In this document: positions 34,022 to 45,927 of the stretch, in pieces
Layout of the letters: every line of letters starts with the position of its first letter
Position numbering within the stretch: the first letter of the stretch is position 1
DNA from: Hevea brasiliensis
Lineage: Eukaryota > Streptophyta > Magnoliopsida > Malpighiales > Euphorbiaceae
Assembly (NCBI RefSeq): GCF_030052815.1
Contig: NC_079493.1
Location: 63,364,691-63,428,690 of the forward strand
Direction: 5' to 3'
DNA: 64,000 nucleotides
The notes under the pieces: generated by a model
Database searches by the model: none
What the model was told of the DNA's origin: nothing
What the model saw: only the letters and a program-made list of their open reading frames with translations
Program-made: the position numbers and the translations under genes

Positions 34022-35526
34022 TTATCGAAATTTACCTGATGCAAACAGTTGAGGGAACTATTGCCTCATCGTCTCTTCACTTTCCTAAGCTGCCTCCTTG
34101 GTGTTATGGTGCCTCCAAAGCACTTTCACCAGTGGAATCTACTTATTCCTCAACTCTTTCACTTCCTGAGCCAAGATCCGTATGGGTTCTTCTTCATATG
34201 TAAAATTTGGTTGTACTTCAAGTTCTTCCATGGAGATGACATGTGAAGGATTTGAGTGGTATATTCTTAGCATAGATATGTGGAACACATTGTGGATCTT
34301 GTCCAGCTCTGGTGGTAAAGATAGCCTATAGGCCACTGGACCCACACGTTTAATGACTTCATATGGGCCAATGAACCTAGGGCTTAACTTACCTTTTCTT
34401 CCAAACCTTAGTACCTTCTTCCACGGTGACACCTTGAGGAACACTTTATCGCCAACCGCATATTCTATTTCTTTTCTCTTCAAGTCAGCATAGGATTTCT
34501 GTCTGTCTGAGGCAACCTTCAGATTGGCTTTGATTAGTTTTACCTTCTCCTCTGTCTGTTTCACCAGGTCTGGCCCTACCAGTTTATCTTCGCCCAATTC
34601 AGTCCAGCACACTAGAGTTCTACATTTCCTCCCATACAGTGCTTCATACGGGGCCATTTGGATACTAGCTTGGTAGCTATTGTTGTATGCAAATTCTGCC
34701 AGTGGGAGGTATCTATCCCAACTTCCCTCAAACTCAATGACACAACTCCTCAGCATATCCTCAAGGACCTGACATATATTTCACGTTATTATTATCATTT
34801 CAGTTCAATATTTGTATTAGTTCAATTGGTTTCAATTGTTTACCTGCATTACTCTTTCTAATTGCCCATCCGTCTGAGAATGGAAAGCTGTGCTGAAGTG
34901 GAGTTGTGTACCCAAGGACTCATGCAACTTCTTCCAAAATCTCGATGTAAACCTTGGGTCTCGATCAGATATGATAAAAAGTGGAATTCTATGCAGTATA
35001 ACTATCTCACTAATATACAATTCTGCTAACTTCTCCAATGAGTAGTCAGTCCTTACTGGCAGAAAGTGTGCTGACTTCGTCAATCTATCTACTATCACCC
35101 ATACTGCATCATGCTTCTTCTGGGTGAGAGGTAAACCACTTACAAAATCCATGGTGACCCGATCCCATTTCCATTCAAGTATGCATATAGGCTGTAGCAA
35201 ACCCGATGGAATATAGGCTGTAGCAAACCCGATGGAACTTGATGTTCTGCCTTGACTTGCTGACATGTCAAGCATTTAGTCACATAGTTAGCTATGTCCT
35301 TCTTCATACCAAGCCACCAATACTGAAGTTTCAGATCATGATACATTTTTGTACTTCCTTGGTGCATAGCATAGACACTGGTGTGTGCCTCTTTCAGAAT
35401 ACTGGCTTTTAATTCCACATCATCTGGTACACATACTCTTTCTTTGTAGTACAGACACCCATCTATTTTCACTTCATAGTCAGTTTCTTTCCCTTCTAGA
35501 ATTTTGCTCATAATAGCCTTTAGCTT
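34022..35526 (-). pseudogene. pol: Integrase with chromodomain of A2; intron, small duplication and stops
   Basis: Zinc region [17 protein letters not shown] (HPG changed to HQG) and KCLTCQQVK; core [29 protein letters not shown] and TDGQLER with catalytic Glu kept. A 26-bp tandem duplication at 35187-35238 shifts the frame before the core. A 75-bp intron-like insertion (34769-34843) follows SQTDGQLERVMQ. The C-terminal part has GPYEVIKRVGPVAYRL and a chromodomain tail with three TAG codons where Gln, Trp and Gln are expected from A1. It ends at TAA 34022-34024. It would have inserted element DNA into host chromatin. Confidence 0.93.
34769..34843 (-). other. Putative GT-AG intron within integrase of A2
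   Basis: On the minus strand: CAG|GTAAACAATTG ... ATATATGTCAG|GTC. It is 75 bp, AT-rich, phase 0, at the same codon as in A1. Splicing joins SQTDGQLERVMQ to VLEDML, matching the contiguous sequence in element B. Confidence 0.78.
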
Positions 35527-35538
35527 CTCATCTACCTT

Positions 35539-37554
35539 CTACCCATCTAAAATCTGCTGTAGCAGGTTTGGCCTCACTTGCAACTCAGCCAAAATAGCTC
35601 CATCTCGAGCCAAAGATAGACGGGCATTCAATGATCTCAAAGCTGTGATGGATTTTCTGCTCAAAGCATCAGCAACTACATTTGCCTTCCCAGAATGATA
35701 GTCAATCACACAATCATAGTCCTTCAAGAACTCAATCCATCGCCTCTGTCTGAGGTTGAGCTCCTTTTGGGTAGGCAAGTATTTCAGACTTTTGTTGTCT
35801 GTGTAAATGTAGCACTTTTCACCATACAAGTAATGCTTCCAAATCTTCAATGTGAAGATAATTGCTGCAAGTTCTAGATCAAGGGTAGGGTAATACTGTT
35901 CATGTGGCCTTAGCTGCCTGGAAGCATAGGCGACCACCTTCCCCTCTTGCATTAATACACACCCTAACCCATTATGAGAGGCATCACTGTAGACCACAAA
36001 GTCCTTTCCCGACATTGGCTGTGTTAACACTGGTGCCTCTGTCAACATAGCCTTCAACTTCTCAAAATTGGTATGACACTTATCATTCCAGTCAAATCTA
36101 ACATTCTTGTCTAACAACTTGGTCATTGGAGCAGCTATTAAGGAAAATCTCTTCACAAATCTTCTATAATACCCAGCTAGCCCCAAGAAGCTTCTGACCT
36201 CAGTTGTATTTCTGGGAGGCTTCCATTCCATCACTGCTTCTATTTTCTTGGGATCCACCCTAATCCCATCAGCTGACACTATGTGTCCAAGGAATGCAAT
36301 CTCATTCAACCAAAAGTCACAGTTGGACAACTTAGCATACATCTTTTTTTCTCTCAGGGTTTGCAGAACAATCCTCAAATGCTCATCATGTTCTTCCCTA
36401 GTCTTGGAACATACCAAAATATCATCAATAAAGACCACTACGAACCAATCTAGGTATGGATGGAAGATACGGTTCATAAAGTCCATGAATGCCACTAGTG
36501 CATTTGTTAGGCCAAAGGGCATCATTGAAAACTCATAATGCCCATACTGGGTCCTGAATGCAGTCTTTGGCACATCTGCATCCTTCACCCTCAGCTGATG
36601 ATACCCTGATCTGAGATCAATTTTAGAAAATACTCCTGCTCCCTTCAACTGATCAAACATATCGTCAATTCTAGGCAACGGATATTTGTTCTTCACAGTC
36701 ACTTTATTCAACTGCCGATAATCGATGCATAACCTCAAAGTCCCATCTTCATTCTTTACAAATAGCACTGGAGCTCCCCATGGCGACACACTGGGGCGTA
36801 TGAACCCCTTATCCAGTAACTGCTGTAACTGGATTTTCAGTTCCTTCAATTCTGTGGGGGCCATCCCATAAGGAGCAATAGAGATTGGTGCTATACCCGG
36901 CAGTATCTCAATAGCAAATTCGACTTCCCTTTCTGGTGGCAAGCCAGGCAATTCTTCAGGGAATACATCAGGGAAGTCTCTTACTATGGGTATGTCACAT
37001 AGATCTGGCTTAGCCTGCCTAGTATCCACCACATGTGCTAGGTAGGCTTCACAGCCTTTTCTCATCAGTTTTCTTGCAACTGTGGCTGAGATGACATTGG
37101 ATAAGAAATCTGTCCTTTCCCCAACAACTGTAATCTCATTACCTTCAGGAGTTTTCAATGAGATCCTCTTCAACTTACAATCAACCATTGCCTGATGACA
37201 TGACAACCAGTCCATTCCCAGAATCACGTTAAACTCATGGAAAGGCAACTCAATCAGGTCTGCCAAGAATTCATACCCCTGAATCCTTAATGGACAACCC
37301 TTGTATACTTTGTTCACCACTACACTGTGGCCTAATGGATTAGTTACTAGAATGTCTTGGTCACTCTCCCCTACTAATATCTCCCTTTTTATAGGTAGGT
37401 TGATGCAGATGTATGAATGAGTAGACTCTGGATCCACCAATGCATGCACAGATGTATTGTAGAGGGAGAACGTACCCCTAATGACATCCAGGGCATCTTG
37501 CTCCTCCTGAGCTCTCATGGCATAAGCTCTGGCAGGTGGTCTGCCCTCAGGCAA
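35539..37554 (-). pseudogene. pol: Protease-RT-RNase H of A2, longest open frame in the window (671 codons)
   Basis: This stretch has no internal stop. Protease motif is [13 protein letters not shown], with Glu where A1 and B have Gly; since the Gly next to the catalytic Asp is nearly invariant, activity is doubtful. [13 protein letters not shown] follows. RT has [41 protein letters not shown] and FIDDILVCS with both catalytic Asp. RNase H has [24 protein letters not shown] (His to Asn) and [12 protein letters not shown] at the end stands for the Gln of DGQKVDEKL; the same frame then runs on into the integrase. Confidence 0.95.
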
Positions 37555-38732
37555 TTTTTTTTGGCTTAGATGCAGGCCTCTGTGATGGTCCTACTGCCTC
37601 AGATTTGCCAGATTTCCTACCCCTTTATGGTGTAGGAGCAGGTCTCTCTGCTTGTGTTGGAGCAGCTGTAGTAGTTCTGCATGGACGGTTCCTCAGCTGA
37701 TGTTCTATCGACCCACACCTTAAGCAAGCACCTGTCACTCTCCAACACTCCCCCTTATGCCACTTCAGGCAATGCGGACATGCAGAAGATGCTGGGGCTG
37801 GTCCCTTAAACCCCGTCCCTGGAGAGCTGCCCACTGATGGTGTGGACTGACCTCTCCTAGGGGTGAACTGTGGCCTGGGTCCCTGGAACTGACCCTGACC
37901 TTGTGGTTGACCTGAACTCTGTGCAGGTGGACCTTTGAACTTCTTTCCTGGTGCAGGAGATGAGCTAGACTGACCCGGGCCCCTCTTTTGTTATCTCTCT
38001 CTTCTTATTTGCTCACTTATTCTCACTTTCTCCACTTTTAATGCAGCTTCCACTAACTTGGTCCCAAGGCAGTGATCATGATCTTTATATTATTATTTAA
38101 TCCCTTTTCAAACTCTTACACCTTTCGGCCTTAATAGGGACTATCTCCCTTCCATAGCGGCTCAGTCTGACAAATTCCTTCTTATACTCGGCCACTGTCA
38201 GCTGTCTCTGCCTCAAATTAATGAACTCTCTTCTTCTCTCTTCTAGGTATACACTACCCACATATTTCTTCTTGAATTCTGAGAGGAAAAAGTCCCAAGT
38301 TATTACTCTTGGCCGTACTTCACTAGACACCGTATCCCACCATTCATACGCATCATCTTGCAATAGAGATACAACAGCTTCTAAGTTTTGCTCTGGAGTA
38401 CAGTGGAGTTATTTTAAAACCCTTCCTATTCTGTTCAACCAATTTTCGGCTACAATAGAATCATCTTCTCTCTTGCTAAAGAACTCCACTGCTCCAAATT
38501 TTCTCAGTCTTTCCACATGTGATTTCTACTGTGGAGGTGGTGGTGGTGGTGGCATTACCCCAGCCATTTGTCTGAAGAATTCGGCCATTTGCTAGAACAT
38601 GGCCTGTGGAGGCTGAGCAGGCTCTACTGTAGCTGGTGGAGCAAGTTCTCCCCTACCCCCAGTCTCAGCTGCTGCAGGTGGAGCATGACTCTCCACTTCC
38701 TCCTCAACTGCCCTCTGAGATGAGGGGTCCAT
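37555..38732 (-). pseudogene. gag: gag of A2, several stops and frame breaks
   Basis: The minus-strand ATG at 38730-38732 begins MDPSSQRAVEEEVESHAPPA. A polyproline run (38540-38560), RKFGAVEFFSKREDDS, DDAYEWWDTVSSEVRP and KKYVGSVYLEERRREF follow. The zinc-knuckle region CPHCLKWHKGECWRV, then ACLRCGSIEHQLRN is better preserved than in A1. Stops appear in the N-terminal part (TAG near 38594 and others), and the middle (37990-38100) is frame-broken. The piece next to the protease includes a Lys/Pro-rich linker. Confidence 0.88.
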
Positions 38733-38835
38733 ATCCTATTTAACAAAGACAACAGATCTGCATTAGTGTCACCTCGACTCTTACAAATGCAATGCATAGT
38801 ATGGACTCAATCTAGCCCATAAACGCCTAAACCGT

Positions 38836-38847
38836 GCTCTGATACCA
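38836..38847 (-). other. Primer-binding site of A2 (tRNA-Met type)
   Basis: TGGTATCAGAGC on the minus strand, five bases from the 5' LTR end at 38853. Confidence 0.92.
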
Positions 38848-39424
38848 CTAAATGTGACACCCCTTACCCGTCTACAGTGTAGCCTAGCAAGATATGCCAT
38901 GCAGTGTACCGGAACACCCTATTTTAATTAAATCATTTTTTCTTATTCTTCCTAATTTATTTTTTTCATAGTTATGAAGTACAATTTATGAAATATAATT
39001 CATTTAAGTCATTTATTGAAATTATAATTTATTTGAGGTTCTAAAAATTTTATAGAAAATCCGGCAGAGTGCCGGCTAAAAATGAAGAAAACAGTTCTTC
39101 GGAACCTGTGAAAAACACTTCCAAAATTCTCAATCAATCCTAAACTCCATTTCATCATCAAAATCTCAATATTTTTCAATAACATTTCCATTTCTCAATC
39201 ATTCATTTCATATGATATTCATATACAAGTCATTAATTTTTTTCATTCATAGACACAATTCTCACTATTTATATTAATACCAAAATACATTACATGAGTT
39301 TTAACTGCACATGAGAAAGCAAAAGTTAATTACAAAATATCAAAATAAAACCTAGTGTCCTACCAATGCACTGATGACAGTGAGGTGACACGGACACTAT
39401 GCAGTGTTGCAGATGGTCTCACCC

Positions 39425-41992
39425 TGTAACACCCCTCACCCGGCTACAGTGTAGCCGAGCAAGGCATGCTACAATCGGTGCCGGAGCACCCTAACTTATC
39501 TTACCTTATTTTTCTTAATTAATTTTGAATTCATTTAATTTAATATCAATTATTTTTCAACGGAGAAACCAGCGGAGTTTCCCCTATTTTATTATCGTTT
39601 GGCGTATTTCAATATTCACCTGTTTGAAATTCAACAATATTTCTAAAATAAAATCTTATCCATACATTTCAATTTCATAATCATTTCCACACTCATATCA
39701 TCATTTGAAAAATCATTATGTAATTCAAATCTATACTCATTTGTACAAATTCATTCATGCTCCATTCTTATAGCAAAATTCTCAAATTTGCATTAATTTA
39801 CATGATATACAAATTAATTACAATTTGCTAATTTACATTACAATATAAGAAATAAATAACATACACAAAATACATGATATGCTTAATGTGAGCCCTATCT
39901 ACATGCATTGCTGAGGAGGTGACAACCTTGAATGCTCTGCAGATAGAATCTCCAAAATCTCTGTTTAGTATTTGCTGGGCTTTAACTTCAGTACCTGCGC
40001 GAGGAAACAATTCCATCGCGCTAAGCATTGCTGCTTAGTGGTGCAATAATATAACAAGGAAATAATATATAAATAAAGAAAGAAATAAAATATAATTTAA
40101 ACAATTAAGATTTATTTATACTTCACATGCGGTTTCTAAAATTTGATATGTTTTATCCTAATTTAGTCTTCTTTGAAAGTGTTTATTTTGCCAATGTACA
40201 GAAATAATGTACAAAGAAAAATGATTTAAAAATAATAAATATATGCTTATATTATCATGTAAGTCACATTTGCAATATTAATGTGTGTTATAATTTTCTT
40301 GCTAATCTTTTAGCTTTTCCTCAATACTTCCTAGGTTGTCTCAGATTATTTCATAATAAGTAAATTTTGATATCAGTCCAGTTCATTTCGATTCTTTTTA
40401 ATAAATAACTATTCTAATTTATTTTAAGTCTTCTTATTCATTTCTTTTATTTAATATCTAATATTTTTAATTGCTAATATTCTTAACTTATTTCAATAAA
40501 TTTCACTGCCCAAGTAACCAATGACAGGTTGACTAAACTGGATAACGGGTCGTTGGCACTGGACACCGCGGTGCCTCGGGCCGTCATACCATGGGACGCA
40601 GAACGTCAACCACGTATGCAGTCAGTATGGCTAAAAAGCCATGATATCACATAATCGGGCATAAAAGCCATGAATACGGGCATAAGAGCCATGAATATGG
40701 GCATAGAGCTATGAATATAGGCATAAAGCCTTTTGCAGTACTGCTAAAACAATACCCTATTGGCATGCCAAACTATCCAATCTGACACACATGTCTAGGC
40801 AATACAAGGGCACATAATATCATTAAATGTTAATATATTGTATTTTATGACTTCATTATTTCGTGATAAATTTCAATTATAATTCATACATTCATTTGAT
40901 CATTTATATGATTACAATTCACATCAATTATCCTTTTATACCATTGTACTCAAAATACTTCTCCTCTCTACAATAATGAGAACTAATGTCTCATTCATAC
41001 ATTAATATGGTTCATTTATTCATTCATTATATTATTCATATTGATCACAATTCTAAACAATGGTTCACATTTACCATTGTATTCAAAATATTTTTCCTTT
41101 CTCATTTATACATTCAAGAATCTACTTATGTAATTACAAATTTTATATTTCAAGTTGAGTTACTAATATTTTATGAATTCCATTTGTGATAGGCATATAA
41201 GCCCTAACTATCTATTCACATCAATTAGGTGACTTATTTTTCATGTTTCAAGTAATCCATGAAAATTTCATGGACTTCAAATTTATGCTCTTAATTTCCT
41301 TTTAACAATTTTGACTAAGATGCATAGTCCACATTTGTCATACCATTCTAAGCATTAAGCTTAGAATTGGTTCTAGGTCTTCATCTTAATTTACTAATTA
41401 TTTTGACTACTATTCACCTTACTAGTCAACCAAAATGTTGACTTTTTCTACTTAATGGATATATTAGTTCTAATTACACCAAGATCCCACATTTTGAGTT
41501 TTACATTTGCTAGTATTAATTGCCAATTGGACATGAAACTAGACTTATAATGACACATTTTTGCTGAAGAAACCATGCCCAAAAGACCAAAGCAAGCGGA
41601 CCAAAAGTTGGCCCCAACCAATGATATTGTCCGCTCTAGACCGTAGCCCGCACGGTTTTAAAACGCGTCACTAGGAGTTACGAACCACCAACTTATAAAC
41701 CCAGCATCTCTCCCGTGTTTTATCGATGTAGGATTTGCTTAGGGTGTTACAATCCACCCCCCTTATGGGACTCAGCGTCCTTGCTGAGGTTTGCCCCACC
41801 ATCGCTCAAGGTTACACGCGGAGCGACTCTGATACCACAAATGTAAAGGCCCAGCCCACCAGTGATATTGTCCGCTCTGGGCCGTAGCCCGTACGGTTTT
41901 AAAACGCGTCACTAGGAGTTACGAACCACCAACTTATAAACCCAGCATCTCTCCTGTGTTTTGTCGATGTAGGATTTGCCTAGGGTGTTACA
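39425..41992 (-). mobile_element. Chimeric insertion: C-type LTR part + inverted A-type LTR part + TRIM
   Basis: One TSD (CACCC at 39420-39424 and 41993-41997) bounds the whole 2568 bp. From 39425 to about 41518 it resembles the end half of the solo LTR at 19628-21550 in the same (minus) orientation. From about 41519 to 41617 it matches an A/C-type LTR segment (AATTGGACATGAAACTAGAC ... AAAAGTTGGCCCCA) in the opposite orientation. From 41618 to 41992 it is a TRIM lacking about 20 bp of its outer LTR. Junctions fall at short shared sequences (GCCAA; GCCCCA/GCCCACC). The ends TGTAACACC and GGTGTTACA come from two different elements. Confidence 0.8.
41618..41992 (-). mobile_element. TRIM (terminal-repeat retrotransposon in miniature), minus strand, one LTR clipped
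   Basis: Two direct repeats, 41618-41751 (clipped) and 41842-41992 (151 bp), share TGATATTGTCCGCTCTGG to GGTGTTACA. Between them are 90 bp with a minus-strand TGGTATCAGAG primer site (41827-41837) and a purine tract (GGGGGGTGGAT, 41752-41763). There is no coding capacity. I recognise the AATCCACCCCCCTTATGG...CAGCGTCC...CTCTGATACCA arrangement as a common plant TRIM type. Confidence 0.85.
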
Positions 41993-44442
41993 CACCCTGT
42001 TTGTGGTCTACTGGGCTCTTGATCGGTCTCTCCAGAACCTACGCGTGGCAAAAAGCAACGCGCTAAGTAATAATGCTTAGTGGTGCCAATAATAAAATAA
42101 AAGAAATATCAGAAAATAAATATGCAGTGCATGTTCTGATGTTTTATGTAGACCATTTTTTGATCATTATTGGTAATCTTATTTATTATGTACTTGTTAT
42201 ATTCATAATTTCATTAAATTTATCCACTTTCATTTTTGGTTGCCCAAGTAACCTATATTGGACGACTGGACTGGATAAATGGGTAAATTGGCACTGGGTA
42301 TCAACTACCTCAGGCCGTCACACCATCGGTCACATATGTATCTCCCGGTGTGCAATAGAACAGCTAATAAGCTGTAATAACATTAGGCACAAGGCCAAGT
42401 CTCAACAAAATGTCAGAATGGCTAAAAGCCATGAAATCACAGAATGGCGTAATGCCATGTGCAGTACTGCTAACTGAACCCTATTGGTATGCCAACCTAT
42501 CCAAACCAATCTTGCTAGGTGTACTAGGGCATGTTACACTTTTAAACTTTATAATTCTTGAAATTTAAGTTTAGGGGTTACTATTCATTTCATTAGTCAA
42601 CTAAAATGTTGACTTTTGCATAGACAATAGGTACATTGGTTCTAATACTCCCAACATACCACATTTTGCATTCTAAAATTGTTGGTATTGGTTGCCAATA
42701 CCATTTCTAAGCTTAGTGTTAGTTGTTCAAAATTTTCAGATTTTAAGCCTTGTGTTTAATATTCCATTGGTCATTTTTACAGTAGGAATTTGGCAAAATT
42801 TCTTTATGAAAGTTTTCTTATTTTGTCTAGTTACATTTTCTTTTTTGAATCACTCCATTTGGAGTTTTGTAGCTCAAGTTATGGCCTAAACACCATAACT
42901 AGCTGGATTGGACAGAATATAAAATTCTGGGCAAAACTGGTTCTGCCAGATTTGGTAACCTAAGTTTGGTTGGCAATTTGACTAGGTTATGGTCAGAATT
43001 TGGATTTGTGCTCTTCATGAAAGTTTTAGGTGCATGTTTCAGCTTTCTTCTGGTAAAATTTGAAGTCAATTGGACCTTTCTACACTGAGTTATGACCAAA
43101 TGAATAAATACTGTTCATTTGGTCATTTTGCCCAGGCAGACTGTAGGTCACCCGGATTAGGGCAATTTTTAGGTTAACTTAGTTTAGTTTTCTGAGCAGG
43201 GTTTCTTCACCAAAGTTGTGCCATTATGTGTCTAGTTTCATGTCCAATCGGTCTTGCGCCAATTGAACCTCTACAACACCATTTATAGCTGTCCAAACCT
43301 GCTGGACTCATGCTCAGTCTTGCAGGTCAGCCAAGGCAGATCACCCATACACAAATGCCAAGCCTTAACTCACTTCAATTCCTCATCATACATAGCCAAA
43401 TGGTCACTAATTGACCATTTAAACTTTTATTCACCAGCACATGAACAAAATCCAAGTTTTGTGCCTCAAACCCTAACTCCAACAACTAAAATTTTTATAC
43501 ACATACAATCCATGAATTTCACCACCAAAATCATCTTCAATGGCAGCCATACACAAAATTTTTAGAAGAAATTGGCACTAACCTTATGAGCAGAATTTTT
43601 TCACTCAAAATTCCTTCACTTTCTTTGGCTTTCTTGGCAGCCAAACACCTTCCGAAGAGGTAAGGATAATTTTTAATGAAGAGAACTTAAGGTTTAGTGG
43701 TGAGAATTCAAGGTTTGGAAGAGAGAAAATGAAAGGAATTTTAATGGAGGAAGAAATGGTTCATGGCTGGAAATGGGAAGAAGAAGAAAGCTGGGTTTTT
43801 CTTTCATTTTCTGCCCATTTTATTCATTTTAAATGGGTTAAGGACATGTGTCACAATATGATTGGTCATTGGGGTTTTAATGACATCATAATGTTGTCAA
43901 AATTCTCATTTATTCCATTTTCTTTTCTTTTTCTTTTCTACTCATTTTCAATTCAATTTTTAGCAATATTTATTCATATTTTATGTTATAATAATTATTT
44001 ACTTAACTGGACAAGTCGGCCAAAGATCATCTATGAAGACGAAATGATCAAAATGCCCTCCGTTTGGCTTATTGAGCCAAAATTGTCTGTACCGATTGAA
44101 AAATTTTTCTAAGCATTTCCTTGGCATTCTAATGCCATAGAAACCTCAATGACCCTTATCTGGAGTCTCAAAAATTATTTTATGAATTTTCCCCCGGGTC
44201 TAGGGCTCCTAGTTGCAAGAACCGCAACTTCCCACTAGGTTACCCATCGCTAGGGCACCAACTCATTTTACTTGATTGTATTTTACTTCTAAAATTTTTC
44301 CTAAATTTTTCTTATCAATATTTTAGTTAATTATGGTTCCTCACTTTAGTTTAAATATTTTTCTGGACGTTCTAGCTGTCTGGACCGACACTGGTCACCG
44401 GAATAATAGAATGTACGGAGTTGCTACAGGGAGAGTGTTACA

Positions 44443-45880
44443 ACCAGTGTTGATTGATCAGATCGGAATGGCTGCTCAGAATGATGAAAGGTATCAGAAG
44501 CTGTTGGAAGAAGTTAGACAGGGTAGGAAACCAGAATTCTCAATAAGAGATAACAGTCTACTGCTGCACTAGGGCAGAATGTGTATTCCAAATGATGTTT
44601 ATTTGAGGAAGATCATTTTGAAGGAAGCACATGAGTCTCCTTTTGCCATGCACCCTGGTGGCACAAAAACGTATAGAGAGCTAAAGGAGCATTACTGGTG
44701 GATGGTTATAAAAAGAGATGTGGTAGAATTTGTTTCCAAATGCCTAACTTGTCAGCAAGTGAAGGCAGAGCATCAAGTAACCGCTGGGTTGTTACGTCCA
44801 CTGCCCGTACCAGAATGGAAATGGGAGAGAATAACAATGGATTTTGTGATTGGACTTCCGAGGACACATAAGAGTCATGTTGCAGTTTGGGTCATTATTG
44901 ACAGACTAACCAAGTCTGCTCATTTTCTCCCAATTCGGATGGACTACAGTTTAGAAAGATTAGCCAAGTTGTACATTGATGAGATAGTAAGACTGCATAG
45001 AGTGCCAGTATCCATTGTATCTGACAGAGATCCTAGGTTCACTTCTAGATTCTAGGATAGTCTTCAGAGAGCCCTAGGAACTAGATTGAACTTTAGCACA
45101 ACATTCCATCCACAGATAGATGGCTAGTCTGAAAGGGTAATTCAGATCTTGGAGGACATGCTACAGGCTTGTGTGATTGAATTTGAGGGCAGTTGGGACA
45201 CACACTTGCCTTTGATTGAGTTTGCTTGCAATAACAGCTACCAATCAACCATTGGGATGCCTCCATATGAATCTTTGTATGGTAGAAAATGCAGAACTCC
45301 CCTGTGTTGGGACGATATAGGTGAAAGGAAGATGATTGGGCTTGAAATTATTCAGCAAACTGAAGAGAAGATCAGGTTGATCAAAGATCGACTTAAGACT
45401 ACATCAGACCATCAGAAGTCCTATATTGATCTGAAGAGAAGGGATATGGAGTATGCAGTGGGTGACAAAGTATTCCTCAAGGTTTCCCCTTGCAAGAAGA
45501 TTATGAGATTCGACAGAAAGGGGAAACCGAGTCCTCATTTTATTGGCCCGTATGAGGTTCTGGAGAGAGTGGGTCTTTTGGCATACCGTTTGGCACTAAC
45601 TCCAGAGTTGGAAAAGATACATAACGTCTTCCATGTATTGATGTTGAGGAGGTATAGATCTGACCCATCTCATGTACTACTAGTTAAAGAAATTGAAGTA
45701 AATCCAGAGCTCACATATGAGGAAGAACCCATAGAGATTCTGGCTTATGAGGTGAAGTAGCTACGGAACAAGCATATACCATTAGTGAAAGTGCTGTGGA
45801 ACCATCATTCGGGCCAAGAAGCTACTTAGGAACGAGAGGAGGACATGAGGAGACAACACTCACAATTGTTTAGAAATTAA
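44443..45880 (+). pseudogene. pol: Integrase with chromodomain of element B, six in-frame TAG codons
   Basis: Continues in one frame from VLIDQIGMAAQNDE. The zinc region is [19 protein letters not shown] and KCLTCQQVK; the core has [23 protein letters not shown] and SERVIQILEDML, contiguous with no intron. TAG codons occur where Gln or Trp is expected (44570-44572; 45053-45055; in DG-stop-SER; 45758-45760; in QEAT-stop-ERE) and the frame ends TAA 45878-45880. GPYEVLERVG and IPLVKVLWNHHSGQEAT form the C-terminal and chromodomain region. Confidence 0.93.
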
Positions 45881-45913
45881 TACAAGGTAAAATTTCAAGA
45901 CGAAATTTATTTT

Positions 45914-45926
45914 AAGGGAAGGAGAA
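45914..45926 (+). other. Polypurine tract of element B
   Basis: AAGGGAAGGAGAA lies one base before the 3' LTR. Confidence 0.88.
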
Positions 45927-45927
45927 T

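Larger units (their letters stand above)
30976..44442 (-). mobile_element. Tekay/Del-type Ty3-gypsy element A2, complete with both LTRs, minus strand
   Basis: The plus-strand edges are TGTGACACC and GAGTGTTACA, with TSD ACCAG at 30971-30975 and 44443-44447. It is the same family as A1: LTR starts, gag, pol and the integrase intron correspond closely. LTRs are 3020 bp (3', left) and about 3017 bp (5', right) after removing the nested insertion 39425-41992. The first ~100 bp of the two LTRs differ at about seven sites by eye. Confidence 0.95.
38853..44442 (-). repeat. 5' LTR of A2, split by a nested insertion
   Basis: LTR parts are 38853-39424 and 41998-44442; the insertion 39425-41992 is flanked by CACCC on both sides. 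The uninterrupted 3' LTR reads straight through this site (GTCTCACCCAGTCTGTGG near 31536), confirming the empty-site sequence. The inverted TTGAC pair is at 42595-42614. Confidence 0.94.

Noticed and set aside
44333..44572. Open frame running from A2's LTR into integrase of B
   Set aside because: Only the part after 44443 is real coding sequence (element B integrase); the upstream part is LTR.
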